From Cephalotus follicularis (taxonomy: Eukaryota > Streptophyta > Magnoliopsida > Oxalidales > Cephalotaceae): a stretch of 64,000 nucleotides of DNA. The position numbers and the translations under genes are program-made. Positions 1 through 10,865 of this stretch are shown piece after piece. Every line of letters begins with the position of its first letter. The stretch's first letter is position 1. The DNA lies in contig BDDD01000088.1 in NCBI GenBank assembly GCA_001972305.1, positions 26,147 through 90,146 on the forward strand. Direction: 5' to 3'. The notes under the pieces were generated by a model. It ran no database searches. It was given only the letters and a program-made list of their open reading frames with translations, and was not told the origin of the DNA.

Positions 1-44
<44 letters not shown>
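1..44. repeat. TA/GA dinucleotide microsatellite
   Basis: About seven TA units run directly into about fifteen GA units at the window edge. It lies in what appears to be CACTA interior sequence. No function is suggested. Confidence 0.95.
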
Positions 45-50
<6 letters not shown>

Positions 51-247
51 CATACACATAAATTCACGTTTATGAGCTACATATATGTATGAGAATCAGT
101 ATCTATATGCTACGACGAATATTGATCATCAAACCTTAAACATCAGTATTTATTTTTATGCATTTAATATTTTATGTTTTCTGTTTGGTTGATCATAACA
201 TCCTCAGCATCTGATTGGAGGGCTAAGCCCAAACTTACTTTAGTTAT
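45..247. other. CACTA interior left of the Tat element; no gene seen
   Basis: This short AT-rich flank has no recognisable coding sequence. GTTAT at 243-247 is the left copy of the Tat target-site duplication. A 19-bp stretch at 173-191 recurs exactly at 11606-11624 on the other side of the Tat element. Confidence 0.6.
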
Positions 248-978
248 TGTTGATGCACGGATTTCGCCCAACAATAAATTTATATTTCCCTCCACAAGGT
301 TGGTCGACTTCGAGTCCAAGGTTCGGTGTGATGGCACCACGATCTGCAAGATGAACAAAGGTCAAGAGGTAGTTCAGGGTGGTCCTTGGACTATTCTCTG
401 ATAGTCAAGTTAGAGTTGGTCATAAGGGTAATATGTCAACGGATATTCTGAGGTTTAAGAGAATGAAGGGTATAGTGTGATATCGTACAGGTTTTATATG
501 TAATATGAGTCTGTGGCTGAAAGAAGTCCCCCATGCAAGGCTTGAACTAGACTATTTATAGGCCAAGTTGATTAATGGATTACCAGCGTACCCCTCCAAG
601 GATCGTGACGCTTTTCATATGTGTATTTTTTGAGGGTCCCTTTGATAAATGTAGCTTCGGTCGTTACTGATATCCTTCCTAATGTGGAGCCGTCATAGTA
701 GGGATTCGTTATACTATCTTTTATCCCATAAAATTCGGAGATGTGCTTTATCTTCCTATCCTTGATATTCGTGATGGATAAGTTAGAGGTCGTGATCCCC
801 TTTTGTCGTCTGGGGGTCAAGGTTTGCACTCCCTGACCCTTATCTGCTTCTCGGTAGGCCTCCGATCTCGAGGTCTAAGCCTCCTTGGATTAGCGTGACT
901 CTCTCCACGGGCTGACTATGGGACATACTCCTCTCACGTGTCCATCTCCTATTGGATAGAGAAATCTGACCATCATCA
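248..978 (-). repeat. 3' LTR of the Tat element
   Basis: This 731-bp LTR aligns along its whole length with 10866-11603. It shares the phrase TTTCGCCCAACAATAAATTT and the end GACCATCATCA. On the minus strand it contains a good TATA box (553-560). Confidence 0.92.
553..560 (-). promoter_or_regulatory. TATA box in the Tat LTR
   Basis: Minus-strand CTATAAATAG lies about 420 bp from the LTR start, a plausible U3/R promoter. The same site in the 5' LTR (11171-11178) has decayed to TTTAAATA. Confidence 0.55.
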
Positions 979-995
979 AAAGCTCCCTACTTCCA
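979..995 (-). promoter_or_regulatory. Polypurine tract of the Tat element
   Basis: On the minus strand GGAAGTAGGGAGCTTT directly precedes the 3' LTR. This is the expected place for the plus-strand primer. Confidence 0.6.
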
Positions 996-1765
996 GAGTA
1001 TACTGGTTATACTGATATGCTATGGAAGTAGAAGTATTCGCTTTGGGATAGATGGATCAGCCTTCAAGGGTCAGTAGAAAGGTTGCAACCACCCTCAGTA
1101 TTCTAAGATGTGTTGATCCTTATGGCCTGGTGGTCAATTTCTTCTGTTAGGGCTCGGTCTTTTGATTTGACCGAGGGTTAGATATCCATAAACTTGAGTC
1201 GGCAAACCAAGGAATCATACTATCCTCGATTGACCTCTTCAAACTTGTTTCACTGAGTAACGGCTTTTGCTGACTCGATGTTTTAAATAGTCTAGTATCA
1301 GACCCTTTTTGGAATGGGCTATTGTAATCGATATGAGCTTATGATTTTGTATCATTTGATGTAATAGGTCCTCTGTTCCTTGGGCTTCCCTTTGCTAACA
1401 AGGAGCTTCTCTTTTCCATGTGTCATGCCAGGAGCGGGGCTTCCTATGAGCGGGAATCAAGGCCTTTGAACTACTGGTTCGAAATTTTTTTCTCTTGTAT
1501 GAAAGGCTCAACGGCTCTTCATTTTCCTTGTTGATCCTTTTTCTCTCCCTTCTCTCTAACTTTCTCTTTTTTTTTGTACTTGGCCCACGAGGACCCTCTC
1601 TTTGTAATTATCAGGACTTTGACAAAATGAAATGGATCTTCGTATAATATCTCTTCTCTTTTGTTCGTTTGGGCATTTCCTTAGCGATATCTGGCACAAT
1701 CTCCAAGTCCACTACAACGGGCTTTGACCTTCTGACTTCTACCCCCATTTCTTAATGCCTCGGGA
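996..1765. other. Tat 3' noncoding region, part 1
   Basis: Noncoding region of the Tat element between its 3' LTR and the solo LTR insertion. It includes a pyrimidine-rich stretch at 1550-1580. No domain-bearing ORF was recognised on either strand. Confidence 0.5.
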
Positions 1766-1770
1766 CTCCT

Positions 1771-4066
1771 TGTGGCGACCCGTCCCTCAAGATAGCCACC
1801 TCGGATGAACTGCCCAGCAGGAAGGAGGAATTTCCCATCTCCTCTAAGCAAAAAACACTAACACGACAGAGAAAGAAACAAAAGAAAGAATGGAAAACCT
1901 GTAATTATCACTAAATCCAGACAACATAGTCATGCCAAAACGCATCGTTTAACTAAAGGGAAACCTGTCAGAGGAAGGACCAAGGCAGAGGACGCCAACA
2001 CTCCACGTCTTGCCCAAAAACATAAGACCAAACCCATGCCACGATCCTCTAACAAACCCAACCACACACAAAGCCATCCTTGGACATGCCCTCCTCAGAA
2101 AAAGCCATCCTCGGACATGTCCTCCTCCGATCTAAGCCCAGCAATGCTTCTATCATCCTCGGACAACATGTCCTCCTCGGACACCGTGTCCTACTCGGAC
2201 AACACTTTCTCCTCGGACGTCGTGTCCTCCTCGGACGTCGTGTCCTCCTCGGACGTCGTGTCCTCCTCGGACGTCGTGTCCTCCTCGGACAACAAGAGCC
2301 CGACCACATACTGAGTCCGAGGACCCACCCAGGCACAACACACTACATCTCAGCTCCAATAACAACCCTGAGGTTAGGATACAAGCTCTAAAGGTCTAAC
2401 CTCTACCTAGGAGATCCTCTGACCTGCCCAACCTCAGCTAGCCTTCTCGGCAAAGCTTAACTGGTCCTCGGGAAGCACACATTTCCATCTTGGCCAGGCC
2501 TACCAAGCTCAAACTAAACATAACATACACCAAACAGACGAAAAACACATATCATCATCATAAAACAAGATATATCATATCATCACAAAAGAATATATCA
2601 TAACATCATTTCTCTTTACAAAATAGGCTCAACAAAAGAATATCATCTCTCCTCATATCCGAGGACCCATACAACAGAGGAAACAAAACCCATATGCCCC
2701 ATGAATGCATGTAAGGACGAGTCCGAGAAGCCGACGAAGCCGCTTCTGTCCGAGGACTAACTTATCAACACAAAAGACTGCTCTGGCAGCCACCTCAGTT
2801 TCCTCTGCAAACCAACTGGGAGGGGAATAGTTCAACTAACTAGTGAGTAGGGACAAAGCATTCTCCAATGCATCCACAACCACTAGACGCACTAAAAGAA
2901 ACATATATCAGGTCATGCTCAACTGAGCGAAACATAAAATGATGTAGATCAGAGGAAAGCACAAACTCAGCAATACAACAAGTCCAACTCCTCAAAGTCT
3001 GCCAAAAAGGAAAAGAGTTCAATAAACAACAAGTATAGGAATCCAATAAAAGTGATTGCATCACAACATGTAATAACAACTGTGCCCGAGATCAAAAGAA
3101 GAGGAACACCACAATATCCCGTGGTCTGCCGTCATATACCATGACATCACACATCCACCACCCAATCCATGGTCTGTTGCCATATACCAGGCAAAACACA
3201 CACATCTATCCATGCCTTGCCTGCTATATCTATCCGGACCTTGTCCACTAGAATCTATCCGGACCTCGTCAGCTAATATCTATCCAGGCCGTGCCCGCTA
3301 AAAATTTATCCGGGCCTTGCCCGCTAATAATAGTCCGTACATTCCAGAGGAACCCAAGAAACACATTCGTACACTCTAGTGCACCCCACACATCAGAGGA
3401 GAACCAAAGAGTAAGAATAGGATCATCTGACAAGAATAGTAATAATCTGAGAACAAAAACACAATATATACAAAGATAACCGATATCCAAATCCCCAAGA
3501 TCACTCAACAGAGAACAATAACAGGCACATGTAAATTTTCAAGGAAAAATGAAGAGGAGAATGTCCTACTCACAAAATACCCCTCACACTACCGCTGAAC
3601 AACCCCAAGGTGCTCTGGCTCAGCAACAGGATCTTCGTCTGCAAAACTAACACATATCAAACCAAGAAGAGAAATGTAACACATGCATGAAGAGAAAACA
3701 CAACCAGCCAAACTAGGCTATCATCCTCTTCCTTGGCCCGAGCGCAACGTACCACAACACAACACAAACCAGAGAAGGTATGAACTCACCTCCACAGCTC
3801 AAAAGCAAAGACAAAGGAGGATATCCAAAATGCTCTCGGAAGAAGGAAGAAGAAGACTAGAGCTCTCTCTCTCCAAAACCGAACTCAACTTACTAAGAAA
3901 GAAACTGCCAACTACCAACTACCATGTACCTAACACAGCATTGGGAACAACAAAGCTTCTCACAAAAGCTAAACAAAATATCATATAATAACTTAAACCA
4001 TTCTTAACCATAAGATAAAAAGAGCCTTAAAATATAATCCTCTACAAACGGGTACGGGGTATTACA
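1771..4066 (-). repeat. Solo LTR of a chromovirus-like family with two putative introns
   Basis: The LTR runs from TGTGGCGACCC to GGGGTATTACA and is flanked by CTCCT (1766-1770, 4067-4071), so its ends are exact. There is no internal region, which marks a solo LTR left by LTR-LTR recombination. It resembles the LTRs of the gag-bearing element at 42910-51014, whose gene order shows that the sense strand is minus. In that sense it has a donor GTGAGT (3784-3789), acceptor TTTTGCAG ending at 3639, a 65-bp middle exon (3574-3638), a second donor GTGAGT (3568-3573) and acceptor GGTTTGCAG ending at 2805. Putative introns are therefore 3639-3789 (151 bp) and 2805-3573 (769 bp). Confidence 0.88.
2153..2296. 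repeat. 18-bp tandem repeat, 8 units
   Basis: Eight head-to-tail 18-bp units of the type TCCTCCTCGGACGTCGTG. The four central units are identical or nearly so. Because 18 is divisible by three, all frames stay open and give meaningless Ser/Asp or Arg-rich ORFs on both strands. The word TCCTCGGACAACATGT also occurs in the related LTR at 43400-43435. Confidence 0.95.
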
Positions 4067-4071
4067 CTCCT

Positions 4072-4229
4072 AGCAGACGCATTTATGAGCATGTAATCAT
4101 GGTCTCAGACGTCTTTTTGACTTCTCAAAATATTTGTTGTGGATTGATATCAAGAAGAATCAAGGGTCAGCATTCACTGTCCTTCATGGAGATCAAGGGT
4201 TACCAATTATATCCCTTTTTTAAATGACG
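4072..4229. other. Tat 3' noncoding region, part 2
   Basis: Noncoding continuation of the Tat region downstream of the integrase, after the solo LTR. No gene was seen before the promoter-like site at 4243. Confidence 0.5.
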
Positions 4230-4242
4230 TCCCTTCTGCCCA

Positions 4243-4248
4243 TATAAA
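4243..4248 (+). promoter_or_regulatory. TATA box of the antisense gene in the Tat element
   Basis: CATATAAAGC lies 91 bp upstream of the ATG at 4334. It is followed by a pyrimidine-rich leader (CTCCTTCTCTTTTGAG) typical of plant mRNA 5' ends. It lies on the strand opposite to the retrotransposon genes. Confidence 0.5.
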
Positions 4249-4333
4249 GCAGCCTCTACTTCCCCATTTCAATTCATTTGTTACTCCTTCTCTTTTGAGT
4301 TTTTTCTTTCTCGCTATAAAAAGTCTACACTTC

Positions 4334-4786
4334 ATGGATTCTCCTTCATTCTCTTCCTCTTGCGGTTCCTATATTTCTCCAGTGGAGAATGAGCTCAAAC
4401 GGGTGAAGGACCTACACCAAATTGCCCTTCGAGATATGGCAAGGGCTGGGGAGGACTTGGCTTGATCTGACCTCAGACTCAAGTATCTAGATCACCTCAT
4501 CACTGAGTAGAAGGCGCAGTTTACATTTGATGAGCTGGAGTATCTGCGGAAGCTCGTAGATATTGCCGACCAAAAAGAGCTTTACGATGACGTGATGAAG
4601 CTCAAGCATAAGATGCAGGAAACTTTTCCCGGGGTTGACCTCAAGGACTTTTTAAGGATTTCGATGACTTTTTCAAGGAGAGAGTTTGTGACCTTACTTC
4701 TCGGTGCAACGTCATCCTTCCTTAGCTTGTACTGGGCTTTTTGTGTTTTTGCATATAGACTCAATAACCCTTTTTCCTTCTGTTAA
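4334..4786 (+). pseudogene. Antisense ORF of the Tat element, coiled-coil protein
   Basis: One reading frame of about 150 codons runs from the ATG at 4334 to a stop at 4784-4786. It is interrupted only by TGA at 4463 and TAG at 4508. The product begins MDSPSFSSSCGSYISPVENE and continues with heptad-like charged and leucine-rich stretches (residues about 17-110: ENELKRVKDLHQIALRD, DELEYLRKLVDIADQKEL), suggesting a coiled coil. A hydrophobic tail follows from about residue 115. It runs opposite to gag-pol and has its own TATA box and leader, so it would be expressed separately. From general knowledge, some Tat-lineage elements carry an extra antisense ORF downstream of integrase, and this fits that position. 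I recognise no domain and assign no function. The two stops mark this copy as inactive. Confidence 0.55.
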
Positions 4787-4789
4787 TGA

Positions 4790-5700
4790 AATGAAGCTTT
4801 TCAATATTCGACCCACTCTTTATTGTTGTTTTCTTATTCTTTATCTTTAATTTTCTCGATTTTTGTCTTGACCTCCATGGTTTGGAGATTCATCCGAGAA
4901 TGTGAATTCGGGGGCTCTTCTTCGAAGAGTCTTTCCTAACCGGAGCTATTTGTTCCATTTTTGTGTTGATTTTCTATGTACTGACCAATTTTTGGGTCTT
5001 GGGTACTTTAACCAACGAAATTAACTGGACAAGCTGCCATTGATTTTTGTTAGTTTCGTTTTAACGCACTTTCACCAAAAGGTCAAGTCTTTAGTTTTTC
5101 TACTAGGTTTGCCAGACTCCTATCTAGCTTTTGGATTTTTGGTTGACCTATAGAGTCATTTTTACAAGGTGTCTTCTTGGAATTACAATCTTGCGGTACT
5201 TAACTGTTTTCCGAGACGGCTTCTCGGAATATCGTTATTATGTTTTGTAGGCTAAAAGACTTTGAAAGGTAGTTCATTGAAAGTATTTCTTCATATTTAT
5301 TGAGCTCCAAACTTTCAGTATAACCCCCCCCCCCCCACTCAAGTCTTTTAGCTTGTATGCCCTTTAACCGAGTGCTTTTGTGACCTTATACGGCCCTTCC
5401 CAGTTCATAGCTATATTTCCTCTTGCTTGCTCTGGGTTCGATGCCAAAGTTTTTCTTAGCACTAAGTCTCTGACCTTGAAGGTTCTATTTCTGATCTTCT
5501 GATTGTAGTATTTTTGGGCTCGAAGCTTTTAGGTGGATATCCTCACCGATGCTTGTTCTCGACATTCTTCTAGCAAGTCTAATCCTGGATGGAGGCCTTC
5601 TTCATTTTAAACCTCTTGGTAGTACTCTACCGGTGGGGTTATCATTCCCATCTCTAACAAGTTGACTGCTTTTGCTCCATATGCTAATGAGAATGGGGTT
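4790..5700. other. Spacer between antisense ORF and Tat integrase, with C13 tract
   Basis: Noncoding spacer. It contains an uninterrupted run of 13 C at 5324-5336, read as G13 in the sense of the element. Such a tract could be an extra polypurine-like primer site or just slippage. No coding domain was recognised; the C-terminal part of integrase may extend into its right edge. Confidence 0.45.
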
Positions 5701-5739
5701 TCCCTGGTTGTTGAAGTCGGAATGGTCCGGTACACCCAC

Positions 5740-6540
5740 AGTATGGTAGGTAAAACGTTTTCCCATTTGCCCCCTCAATCCTCTTTTTGAGTGCTTGTAA
5801 GATTATTCTGTTTATTACTTCGATTTGCCTGTTTGCTTGGGGATGAGCCACCGAGGTGGTTGTGTGTCAGATTCCCATCTCTTCAAAGAACTCCCAGAAT
5901 CTAGAATTATCGAATTGCATCCCGTTGTCCGTGATTACTGTTCTCAGAACTCTAAACCTACAGATCACATTTTTCCACAAGAACTACCTAGTGTTATTTT
6001 CGGTGATCTTTGCCAGTGCTTTAACCTCCACTCATTTCGTAAAGTAGTCGACTATGACCAATATGAATCTTCTTTGGCCTGGCGTTGGGAAAAAGGACCT
6101 AGGATGTCCATCCCCCATTGAGTGAAGGGCTAGGGAGAAACTATCGAGCTCAATCCCTCTGCTGGTTGATGTGGGATTGCTGCGAATCGTTGACATCGGT
6201 CACATTTTCTCACCAACCTGATCACATCTTCTACCAATGTCGGCTAGTATAATCCTCGCCTTAGTACTTTTTGGGCCAAAATTCTTCCTCCAATCTGATT
6301 TCCACAGGTCCCTTCATGGACCTCTTCTAACACATATTGGGCCTCAGTTGGCCTAAGAAATTTCATTAACGAGTGAGTGAATGACCTTTTGTAGAGCTGC
6401 CCACCCTTTCTGACGTACCGAAGAGACCGATACTTTATTTTCCTTGCTTTTGATGCTTTCTCAGGGAGATATCCTTCCTTTATCCATGCTAATATGGGAT
6501 CCATCCAGCTTGTTTCCATAACTAGATTATTGATCCACAT
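5740..6540 (-). pseudogene. Tat integrase (zinc-binding and catalytic core), broken
   Basis: Integrase inserts the cDNA into the genome. On the minus strand the zinc-binding part appears as EEVHEGTCGNQIGGR followed by KVLRRGLYWP, and the core as VIVDYFTKW, ITDNGMQFD and an E-bearing IEVINRI. Parts of all three acidic catalytic positions are therefore visible, in more than one frame. Internal stops and at least one frameshift (near 6090-6110) break it. It follows the second RNase H directly, as usual in a Ty3/gypsy polyprotein. Confidence 0.75.
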
Positions 6541-6558
6541 CAGTTCTCCAATGCTGGT

Positions 6559-7010
6559 TCAGGACAATGTTTCAAGAAGGACTACTCGACTATCCTTCCA
6601 AGCATCCGAGGTTACCAAGTTGGAAAGTGCATCCATTTTCCCATTCTCCTCCCTTCTAATTTGTACTATTTGGAAAGTTTGGAAGGCTTGCTTGAGTTGG
6701 GTGACCTCCCTTAGGTAAGCTGCCATAGCTGGACCTTTTTCTTCGAAGGACCCATTCACTTGATTGGCGACCGACTGAGAATTAGTGTATGTAACCAGGC
6801 TTTGTACTTTCAAGTGCTTAGCCAGTTTAAGGCCCAAGATCAAAGCTTCATACTTGGATTAATTGTTCATTGTAGGGAATTCAAATTTTAGGGCTTACTT
6901 TAGAGTCTACTGATTTGGGCTTGTTAACATTAACCCTGCTTCAACCCTTTGTTGGCATGAAGACCCATCCACATATAGGGTCCATCCCAAAGTGGTCTAC
7001 GGGGTTTCCT
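6559..7010 (-). pseudogene. Tat second (archaeal-type) RNase H
   Basis: The minus-strand frame includes LGLKLAKHLKVQSLVTYTNS, then VANQVNGSFEEKGPAM, and upstream TLYVDGSSC. These match the extra RNase H domain carried downstream of the normal RNase H in the Tat lineage (usual motifs: Y-x-D-G-S, L-x-x-G-L-x-x-A, Y-S-D-S-Q). The third motif reads YTNSQ rather than YSDSQ, so a catalytic Asp is replaced by Asn. At least three stops interrupt it. It is the main evidence for placing the element in the Tat lineage. Confidence 0.75.
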
Positions 7011-7128
7011 GCTCTTTCATTTCTATTTCGATTGGACTTGTGCACTCCATTAGAAAGTCCACCATAACTTGTGACATCATGGCCAGTCTGGGCTTGTAGT
7101 AGATGTCGAATTCGCCTAACTCAATAGC

Positions 7129-7561
7129 CTATTTGACAAGCCTTTTCGAGGTATCCTGTTTTTGAAGGACTTGCCTTAGGGGTTGATATGTCATCACATT
7201 AACTGTATGAGCTTGAAAATAAACCCTTAGCTTCCTTGCTGACACCGCCAAAGCAAATACCAATTTTTGAATTGGTAGGTATGGAGCCTCATGCTCCCCC
7301 AGTATTTTGTTGATAAAGTATATTGGCCTTTGAACCTTTTCTTCCCCGACCAACGCTGAGCTTACCATGGTGTCTGAGGTTGATAAATATAATAGTAAGG
7401 TTTCCCCCGGTTGCGGTTTTAGTGATCAACGGTGGCGACATCAGATATGACTTCAATTCTTTGAACGCCTTTTGACAATCCAACGTCCATTCAAAATCCT
7501 TTCTTGTCTTAAGTTTCTTGAAAAAGGGCAAACAACGGTCTACAGACTTGGAGATGAACAA
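7129..7561 (-). pseudogene. Tat RNase H (primary), broken
   Basis: This domain degrades RNA in the RNA-DNA hybrid during reverse transcription. Visible in sense order on the minus strand are FEWTLDCQKAFKELKSYLMS, PPLITK and, after a frame change near 7370, QRPIYFINKILGEHEAPYLP followed by KLVFALAVSARKLRVYF. These are the usual thumb/connection and RNase H blocks of plant Ty3/gypsy elements. Two overlapping frames show at least one frameshift. Confidence 0.75.
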
Positions 7562-8310
7562 GTTTAGCGTAGCTAATCGCCCATTAAGCCTCTAAATGTC
7601 CTTCACAATCGTAGGGCCTTTCATCTCAACTACCACTTTGATATTCTTAGGATTGACTTCAATTCCCCTTTGTGTCACCGTATACCTGAGAAATTTTCCT
7701 GGGGTTACTCTGAAGGCACATTTAGCAGGATTCTGCTTTAATTGATGTTTTCTCAACACCCAAAAAAATTCTTTTAAGTCAACGAGATAACTTTATGCTA
7801 ACAAACTCTTTACCAACATATCATCAATGTAGACCTGCATATTCCTCCCTAACTGATATATGAAAATTCTATTCACAAGTCTCTGGAATGTGGCCCCAGC
7901 ATTCTTCAACCCACAGGGCATCACCTAATAACAATATGTTCCCTGATCACTGATGAACGAGGTTTTTTCTTCGTCCAGCTCATACATCAGGATTTTATTA
8001 TATCTCGAGAAAGAATCCATGAAGCTTAGCAGTTGGTTTCCCAAGGTTGCATCCACCAGCTGATCTATCAGAGGCAATATGTAATTATCATTCGGACATG
8101 CATTATTCACATCAATAGAATTGATACACATCTTCTACTTGCCATTTTCCCTCTTAACTGCATCACGTCGGCTAGCCAATCTATGTAGCCGACTTCCCTA
8201 ATAAGTCCTACCTCCAACAACTTCTGAACCTCTTCCTCAGTAGCCTCCTGCCTTTGCTTAAAGGGCCTACACTTCGGTGATACCCCTGGTTTTTGATTCA
8301 TGGTCTCGGG
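7562..8310 (-). pseudogene. Tat reverse transcriptase, broken
   Basis: The polymerase N-terminal region is clear on the minus strand: KCRPFKQRQEATEEEVQKLL, then MCINSIDVNNACPNDNYILP, IDQLVDATLGNQLLSFMDSF and DEEKTSFISDQGTYCY. They correspond to the fingers and the first part of the palm of Tat elements (usual D-L-N-K-A-C-P-K-D and L-S-F-M-D-A-Y). The distal palm region with the Y-x-D-D site (about 7800-7850) is visible only in fragments. Frame changes occur near 8110-8130 and 7920. Confidence 0.78.
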
Positions 8311-8507
8311 ATCTATCCCGAGAACATCATTGGCTAACCAGGTAAATACATCCTAATTTTGGCCCAAGAACTGAATCAATTGCCCCCTTATGTCTTCTTG
8401 AAGATGAGTGCTGATATTTGTCTTTTTTCCTTATTTGATGATAACTTCTTCTAGGTCTTCTACGGGTCTTCCCTTTCCCTTCTTTTCCACTTCTACTTCT
8501 AACAAAT

Positions 8508-8720
8508 CTATCGGATCACCTTCTTTAATTTTAGCGACATGGCGTAGCGCTCTCTCACCACCTTCTGGTCCCCTCTAACTTTTATTACTCCTGCCAAAGT
8601 TGGGAACTTCATTTTCAAGTGTGGTATTGACATTACCACCTTAAGGTCTGCTTGTGCTGGCCTTCCTAGAATGGCATTATAATTCTCCAGCATTTTCACC
8701 ACCTAAAAGTCTACCATCAC
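8508..8720 (-). pseudogene. Tat aspartic protease, C-terminal part
   Basis: The minus-strand frame reads YNAILGRPAQADLKVVMSIP and then KFPTLAGVIKVRGDQKVVRE. This is the conserved C-terminal stretch of Tat protease (Y-N-x-I-L-G-R-P and I-x-G-D-Q-K-x-A-R-E-C-Y). The part with the active-site Asp should lie at about 8720-9000, but I could not follow it in one frame. The following 8311-8507 stretch links to reverse transcriptase. Confidence 0.65.
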
Positions 8721-9239
8721 AGTTGTTTGATTTTTTGGGTTCCCCCAAGATTAATGGCTAAGTAATTACTCATTCTAGCTCCAATATGTCCCCAGTAAAT
8801 CCCACCAAAGGAGAACAGATGGGATTAAACGCATCTCTCAGAAATTCATTCTTTTGAAAGCTTTGAATTATAAAACATCCGCCGAACTTTTGTCATCCAC
8901 CAGGATCCTCAGGACATTGTGGTTGACGATGTTGGCATTTATCACTAATGGGTCATCATGCGGGGCCCTGATACCGATTAAGTCTTCGTCTAAGAAGGAT
9001 ATCATTACCTCATACTTAAACTTTTTTTACTGTATCTCTACTGCCTGGACTTCTCGAGCATACTTCTTTCTTGCCGAGCTGCTTTATTCCTCAAACAACA
9101 ATCCTCCATATATCACATGAGTTGTGGAAATCATGTCTTGTTGGCATTTTCTACTTCTCTATCAACTTCGATTCTTGGAGGTCTTCTTTCTCGGTTCCCT
9201 ATGTTCAAGTGTGCTCAGGCATCCTACTGGTCCATATGG

Positions 9240-10776
9240 TGTCCCAGTCACCCTCTCCTGATCATCTTTTCAATCTCATCCTTCAAATTCCAATGTTCAT
9301 TGATATAATGCCCATAATCTCTGTGAAACTCGCACCACCAATCTTGATTGCTCTTATTATCGTTGGTTTTCATCCTTTCCGGCCACTTAAGCGTCTGATC
9401 ATTCCTGATTTCCATCAAAATTTCCTCCCTCACTATGTGTAGGGGAGTGTAGGTGTGATAAACGGTCCTCTTTTGTCTTTTGTTTTCTCTTCTATCTCCT
9501 CCTCGGCCATTTTTGCCTTGGCCTTCTCCTATCCTTGACGATCTTACTTGGGGTTCTTCATAGGTTCTCCTATCTCTTTTTAAGGCTAGTGTTCTGGTCC
9601 GTTCTTCCTTTTTTCAGGCTATCAGGGCCTTTTCTAGATTTATGTATTTCTCTGCCTTTGAGAGGAAGTCAGGCAGGTTCTTCGGCTCTCTTTTCTACAC
9701 GGATGTATGAAACTTGCCTGATCTCAACCCACTGGTAATTGCCGCTACTGTGACCCTCTGATCTAGATCCCTGAATTCTGTTGCCTCGACCCATAATCTC
9801 TTTATGTAATATCTCAAGGTCTCTCCATCTCTTTGCTTTATAGTCATCAGATTAGCGATGGTCTTCCTCTGTTTCCAGCTGCTCATGAAATAGACCATGA
9901 ATTTTGAGGCCAACTCCTCGAAAGAGGAGATCGAGTGTGGGGGAAGTGTGCCATACCAATCTCTTGCCGTCCCTTGGAGTGAAATAGGGAATATATGACA
10001 TTTTACTACATCCTCAAAAGTATTGGTAAGCAATAGGACACAAAAGTTGGCCAGGTGCACCCCTAGATCGGTGCTTCCATCATATCTATCAAATTGGAAT
10101 AGATTAAATCCTCTAGGCATTGGTTCTTCCATTATCTCATTAGTGAAGAATGTCCAATGTAGTGAATGAGATCTTCGATATACTGGTCCTCTTTCTCCAT
10201 CACCTCTACCTGCCCCAACCGCTAGTGTGCGGGTTTGCACTTTGTTACCACATTCCTGGTGTGCGAGGCCCCTACCCTGGTAATGGGACTTTAACTTGGG
10301 CTCCCTTTCTCGGCTAGGGCCTTTTTCTCAGGGATCAGCTTCTTTCATTTGACATTCGATACCCAAATCATAGCCCAATACTTCTTGGTTTTCTACTCCA
10401 ACTACCATTTGATTGGTTCTCTTTTCTTTTCCTCATCCAAGTTGAGTCTTTTGCATCTCCTTGACCTTCTTTCCCTGAGCATTGTAAGGCTGGGATTTAT
10501 CTCAGGGTCTCAGGTTCAATCCAAAGCATTGGTGACCAGTTGTAGCTGTTGTGCCATCTTTTCCATATCTACCTTTGTGGCGAATTGCTCAGTTACTCGA
10601 GCCCCTTGATTTTCAATATTCTTCTGATTCTCCACTTGACTCGTCCAAGGTATTATTTCCTCACGCTTCGGCCTCGATGGTCTACCCCCCTCGGTTCCCT
10701 GATGTTCATTCATCGGGGCTTCATTGATCGCTCTATTTTGTTGTAAGCTTCTAGTAGTCGAAGGTGCCCTCCTCAT
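9240..10776 (-). pseudogene. Tat gag (capsid/nucleocapsid), broken
   Basis: Gag forms the virus-like particle. The ATG at 10776 starts MRRAPSTTRSLQQNRAINEA and a coiled stretch. The capsid domain (10240-9695) reads PRGFNLFQFDRYDGSTDLGV, HIFPISLQGTARDWYGTLPP and SISSFEELASKFMVYFMSS, a typical retrotransposon gag domain of Tat type. The nucleocapsid-like end (9433-9248) has WCEFHRDYGHYINEHWNLKD, where the last Cys of the usual C-x2-H-x4-H-x4-C-like motif is His. Three frames are needed to cover it, so at least two frameshifts are present. It lies immediately inside the 5' LTR. Confidence 0.8.
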
Positions 10777-10865
10777 TCACCAAAGGTTCACCTTCGTGGG
10801 AAGTGTTGCAAGAACTTACAGGATGTAAACGAGATTTTGTCCGAGTTCCCACAGACGTTGCAAAT

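Noticed and set aside
2036..2391. Overlapping ORFs on both strands rich in Ser-Ser-Asp-Val-Val or Arg-rich repeats
   Set aside because: They arise from an 18-bp tandem repeat inside an LTR. The period divisible by three keeps several frames open, and no domain or start context supports a protein.
9071..9442. Plus-strand 123-codon hydrophobic ORF
   Set aside because: It is the antisense shadow of the Tat gag nucleocapsid region.
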